Source of the DNA: an uncultured Bacteroidota bacterium | GTDB taxonomy: Bacteria; Bacteroidota; Bacteroidia; Bacteroidales; UBA12481 | Length of the DNA: 8,111 nt | Reading direction: 5' to 3' | Assembly: GCA_903832165.1 (NCBI GenBank) | Contig: CAILAQ010000811.1 | Coordinates: forward strand, 1 to 8,111 | In this document: in pieces, positions 7,101 to 8,111 of the stretch | Layout: each line of letters begins with the position of its first letter | How positions within the stretch are numbered: position 1 is the first letter of the stretch | Translations under genes and position numbers: made by a program | The notes under the pieces: generated by a model | What the model saw: the letters and a program-made list of their open reading frames with translations, nothing else | Databases searched by the model: none | Told to the model about the DNA's origin: nothing

Positions 7101-7767
7101 TATCAACATCATGTCCGCACAGACGGAGAAACCAGGCAGCTGACAACCCTCCGGGACCCGCTCCGATAACAGCAACTCTTTTCCCCGTTGCAGGTTCAGG
7201 CACAGGGCTGTACCTGGTTTTTGAAGCGAGATCATAGTCGGCGGCAAATCGTTTCATGTAATCAATCCCAACGGCTGAACCTTCATCAAGCAGATTCCTG
7301 CGGCAGGCCACTTCGCACGGACGTACGCATACCCTGCCGCAAATTGCCGGAAGCGGATTGACCTCCTTGATCAGCGCCACAGCCTCACTGTACATGCCTT
7401 TCTCAATCAGGGAGATATAACCCTGAATATCCACACCGGCAGGACAGGTTTGAGTGCATGGAGCAGTGCAATCTGCATAATGATTGCTGGTTAAAAGATC
7501 CAATGCTGTTTTGCGGGCTTTTCTCACTTTTTCACTCGACGTATTGATCACCATTCCGTCGGTAATTTTGGTGGAGCAGGATGGCTGAAGTGTCTTCGAT
7601 CCTTCAATTTCAACCACACAAACGTAGCAGGAGGAGAATGGTTCCAATCGGGGATCATGGCAGAGGGTAGGAATGGAGATGCCGTTTCTCGAAGCAGCAT
7701 CCAGAATGTTTTCACCCGGATAACCTGTGTATTTCGATCCGTCTATTATGATATTGAGTTCAGTCAT
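4138..7767 (-). CDS. NADPH-FAD/Fe-S fusion oxidoreductase: NuoG-type [2Fe-2S] + NfnB/GltD-like + ferredoxin + degenerate molybdopterin-like domain
   Basis: Cytoplasmic 1209-residue electron-transfer subunit. Domains in order: NuoG/HydA-type [2Fe-2S] ferredoxin, about 1-80, ligands Cys36, 47, 50, 64; dihydropyrimidine-dehydrogenase/GltD-type double [4Fe-4S] region, 96-170, with Cys100, 104, 108, 143, 147, 151, 155; FAD site GAGPGG at 202-207; NADPH site with GGGNTAMD from 334 and YRR at 358-360, arginines that in relatives hold the 2'-phosphate; second FAD motif AAGDG at 484-488; extra CxxCxC-x5-C at 582-593; two-cluster ferredoxin with Cys632, 635, 638, 642 and 675, 678, 681, 685; molybdopterin-oxidoreductase-like part from about 706 with Cys710, 713, 717, 745. 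The last part lacks the Mo-ligating Cys/Sec and the C-terminal cap domain, so it resembles the non-catalytic end of NuoG. Following a NuoF-like gene by 25 bases, it probably forms an NADH/NADPH/ferredoxin complex like Sporomusa-type Nfn. Reaction not proven; glutamate synthase and formate dehydrogenase labels would mislead. Confidence 0.9.
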   Translation of the reverse strand: MTELNIIIDGSKYTGYPGENILDAASRNGISIPTLCHDPRLEPFSSCYVCVVEIEGSKTLQPSCSTKITDGMVINTSSEKVRKARKTALDLLTSNHYADCTAPCTQTCPAGVDIQGYISLIEKGMYSEAVALIKEVNPLPAICGRVCVRPCEVACRRNLLDEGSAVGIDYMKRFAADYDLASKTRYSPVPEPATGKRVAVIGAGPGGLSAAWFLRLCGHDVDIFEASPNPGGMLRYGIPPYRLPNELINSEVECITDLGVNIFYKRKLGADLSYKEVCQKYDSMVLTIGSQAGTRVGCPGDDAENVFSGIDFLRNIEMTGQKPDFSGKTVAVVGGGNTAMDCCRTAMRLGAKKVYVVYRRTEKEMPANPIEIHESKVEGIEYLFLNNPVEILKDKNGCLKSMKIIRMELGEPDASGRRRPIPVDGSEYELKLDYVLAAIGQKTVVDFIQDVNVHARQGELKITKWGDINVNKKTLQTGISSVFAAGDGVTGPATLIEAIAQARVAARSCHQYLTGQDIAPPKQKFISRKDNFKLQEKEQYLNRYQHSLREEMPLLPAASRSNFNEVELGYTEEMALNETARCLECGCSELFTCDLKRLSDEYGAEQTKFSGVFNDREVDTRHPYIELDNNKCILCSRCVRICHELAGADALGLVNRGFDTYVAPAMGKALSETNCESCGLCISACPTGAITENFAFKPGPVKLATHTAICNFCSLGCSVEINEHKGFVWKITGHNGMVNTDGNICHYAKFGYKYLNSTSRITKPMLRNGTTWKEIPWSEASALIKSKLTSVRPSENAFFAGARLSNEELYMIRKLALKGAGSPNIHSFHYLGRGTGYTHASDRNVPFAEISQATRIYLIGSEIQDDNPVAGFMVNKARLTGNIPVTNITVYDTSALQRKVDEIIRIDSYYHFLKAVNHYLIRENKQNGLFIRDHCIGFDEYKKAVLAEDYNELVAGAGFADDTPIREFADSFNEEPHAIMLFSEIELSGNEVFEIKNLDYLTGKAGKTASGMICLKEKNNSQGIWDMGIHPSVDPGARLTEKEDNLIEMFENGDIRNVLIFGEDPVGCASDPDEAREWLSKCDFIVVQDYFMSDTTEMAHLILPSTLPFEFEGSFTNTQRMIQEFEPILPMKANVSGIDQLIGLLREFGIQGISDSADARAEAIQAISAAKADPPSFIRTAENNYNPLFSNGCDAIVKIFDEEFNNAFL

Positions 7768-7792
7768 TTTTCTGCGTTTATCGGAATTGAGA

Positions 7793-8111
7793 TTAATAAA
7801 CCAGTACAGCTTCGAATTTGCATTTGGTGAAGCAGATCCCGCACTTTATGCATTTTTCCTGATCAATGAAGTGCACATCTTTACGGTTTCCAGTGATGGC
7901 ATCGACTGAACAGTTCTTAGCACAAACGGTACAGCCATTGCAGTTTTCGGGAATTATCTGGTAAGTAAGAAGCTGTTTGCAGTTTTTGGCCGGGCATTTC
8001 TTGTCATGTATATGCGCTTCGTACTCATCCCGGAAGTAACGAATGGTGGTAAGTACGGGATTCGGGGCCGTCTGTCCGAGGCCGCAAAGTGAACTGTCTT
8101 TGATCTGATAA
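7793..8111 (-). CDS. NuoF/HydB-type NADH-binding subunit, C-terminal end (partial)
   Basis: Only the last 105 codons lie in the window; the 5' part continues past position 8111. The frame starts with one base of a split codon, then YQIKDSSLCGLGQTAPNPV, a hallmark of the NuoF/HoxF/HydB family; its Cys (residue 9 of the fragment) is the last ligand of the [4Fe-4S] cluster next to FMN. A C-terminal two-cluster ferredoxin domain follows, with Cys57, 60, 63, 67 and Cys87, 90, 93, 97 of the fragment. That extension is absent from respiratory NuoF but present in HydB/HndC-type subunits of soluble NAD(P)-linked, often electron-bifurcating, complexes. FMN and NADH sites would be in the unseen part. 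The stop (7793-7795) is 25 bases before the start of the 1209-residue subunit, which marks them as partners in one complex. A NuoE-like thioredoxin-fold subunit is expected further right. Family is secure; exact complex type is inferred. Confidence 0.93.
   Translation of the reverse strand, partial: YQIKDSSLCGLGQTAPNPVLTTIRYFRDEYEAHIHDKKCPAKNCKQLLTYQIIPENCNGCTVCAKNCSVDAITGNRKDVHFIDQEKCIKCGICFTKCKFEAVLVY

Noticed and set aside
4138..7767. Formate dehydrogenase alpha subunit or glutamate synthase small subunit as the product name
   Set aside because: The Mo-binding loop has no Cys or Sec and the cap domain is missing, and no GltB-type gene is present. Only domains, not the whole proteins, are shared.

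Overview
The window looks like a piece of a chromosome from an anaerobic member of the Bacteroidota, probably near the Bacteroidales/Marinilabiliales. The basis is a gene coding for a LysM domain fused to a type I periplasmic-binding-protein fold (a combination typical of this phylum), start codons preceded by A-rich leaders instead of Shine-Dalgarno sequences, and Fe-S-rich oxidoreductase genes of an anaerobic kind. Coding is dense. No RNA gene, mobile element, CRISPR array or long non-coding stretch is visible.

Left part, + strand: carbamate kinase (52-1041) followed after 2 bases by a canonical ornithine carbamoyltransferase (1044-2045). Together they form the lower half of the arginine deiminase route, turning citrulline and phosphate into ornithine, ammonia, CO2 and one ATP. 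Arginine deiminase and an arginine/ornithine antiporter are not in the window and could lie to the left.

Right part, - strand, one probable operon read from right to left. It starts with the C-terminal end of a NuoF/HydB-type NADH-binding flavoprotein subunit (7793-8111, cut by the window edge). Next is a 1209-residue fusion protein (4138-7767) with a NuoG-type [2Fe-2S] N-terminus, a complete GltD/NfnB-like NADPH-FAD module, an extra Cys cluster, a two-cluster ferredoxin domain, and a molybdopterin-oxidoreductase-like C-terminus that has lost its metal ligand and its last domain. Then come a short cysteine-free ferritin-like (rubrerythrin-family) protein (3662-4117) and the exported LysM/periplasmic-binding protein (2042 to about 3559). 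The two runs of genes converge and share a 4-base stop overlap (2042-2045).

The most interesting item is the NuoF-like plus NfnB/NuoG-like pair. It places an NADH site and an NADPH site on one Fe-S chain, an arrangement that recalls electron-bifurcating transhydrogenases such as the Sporomusa-type Nfn (StnABC). The degenerate molybdenum domain argues against formate dehydrogenase, the label such a protein might otherwise receive. The ferritin-like protein may protect this oxygen-sensitive system from peroxide. The LysM protein is probably only an operon passenger.
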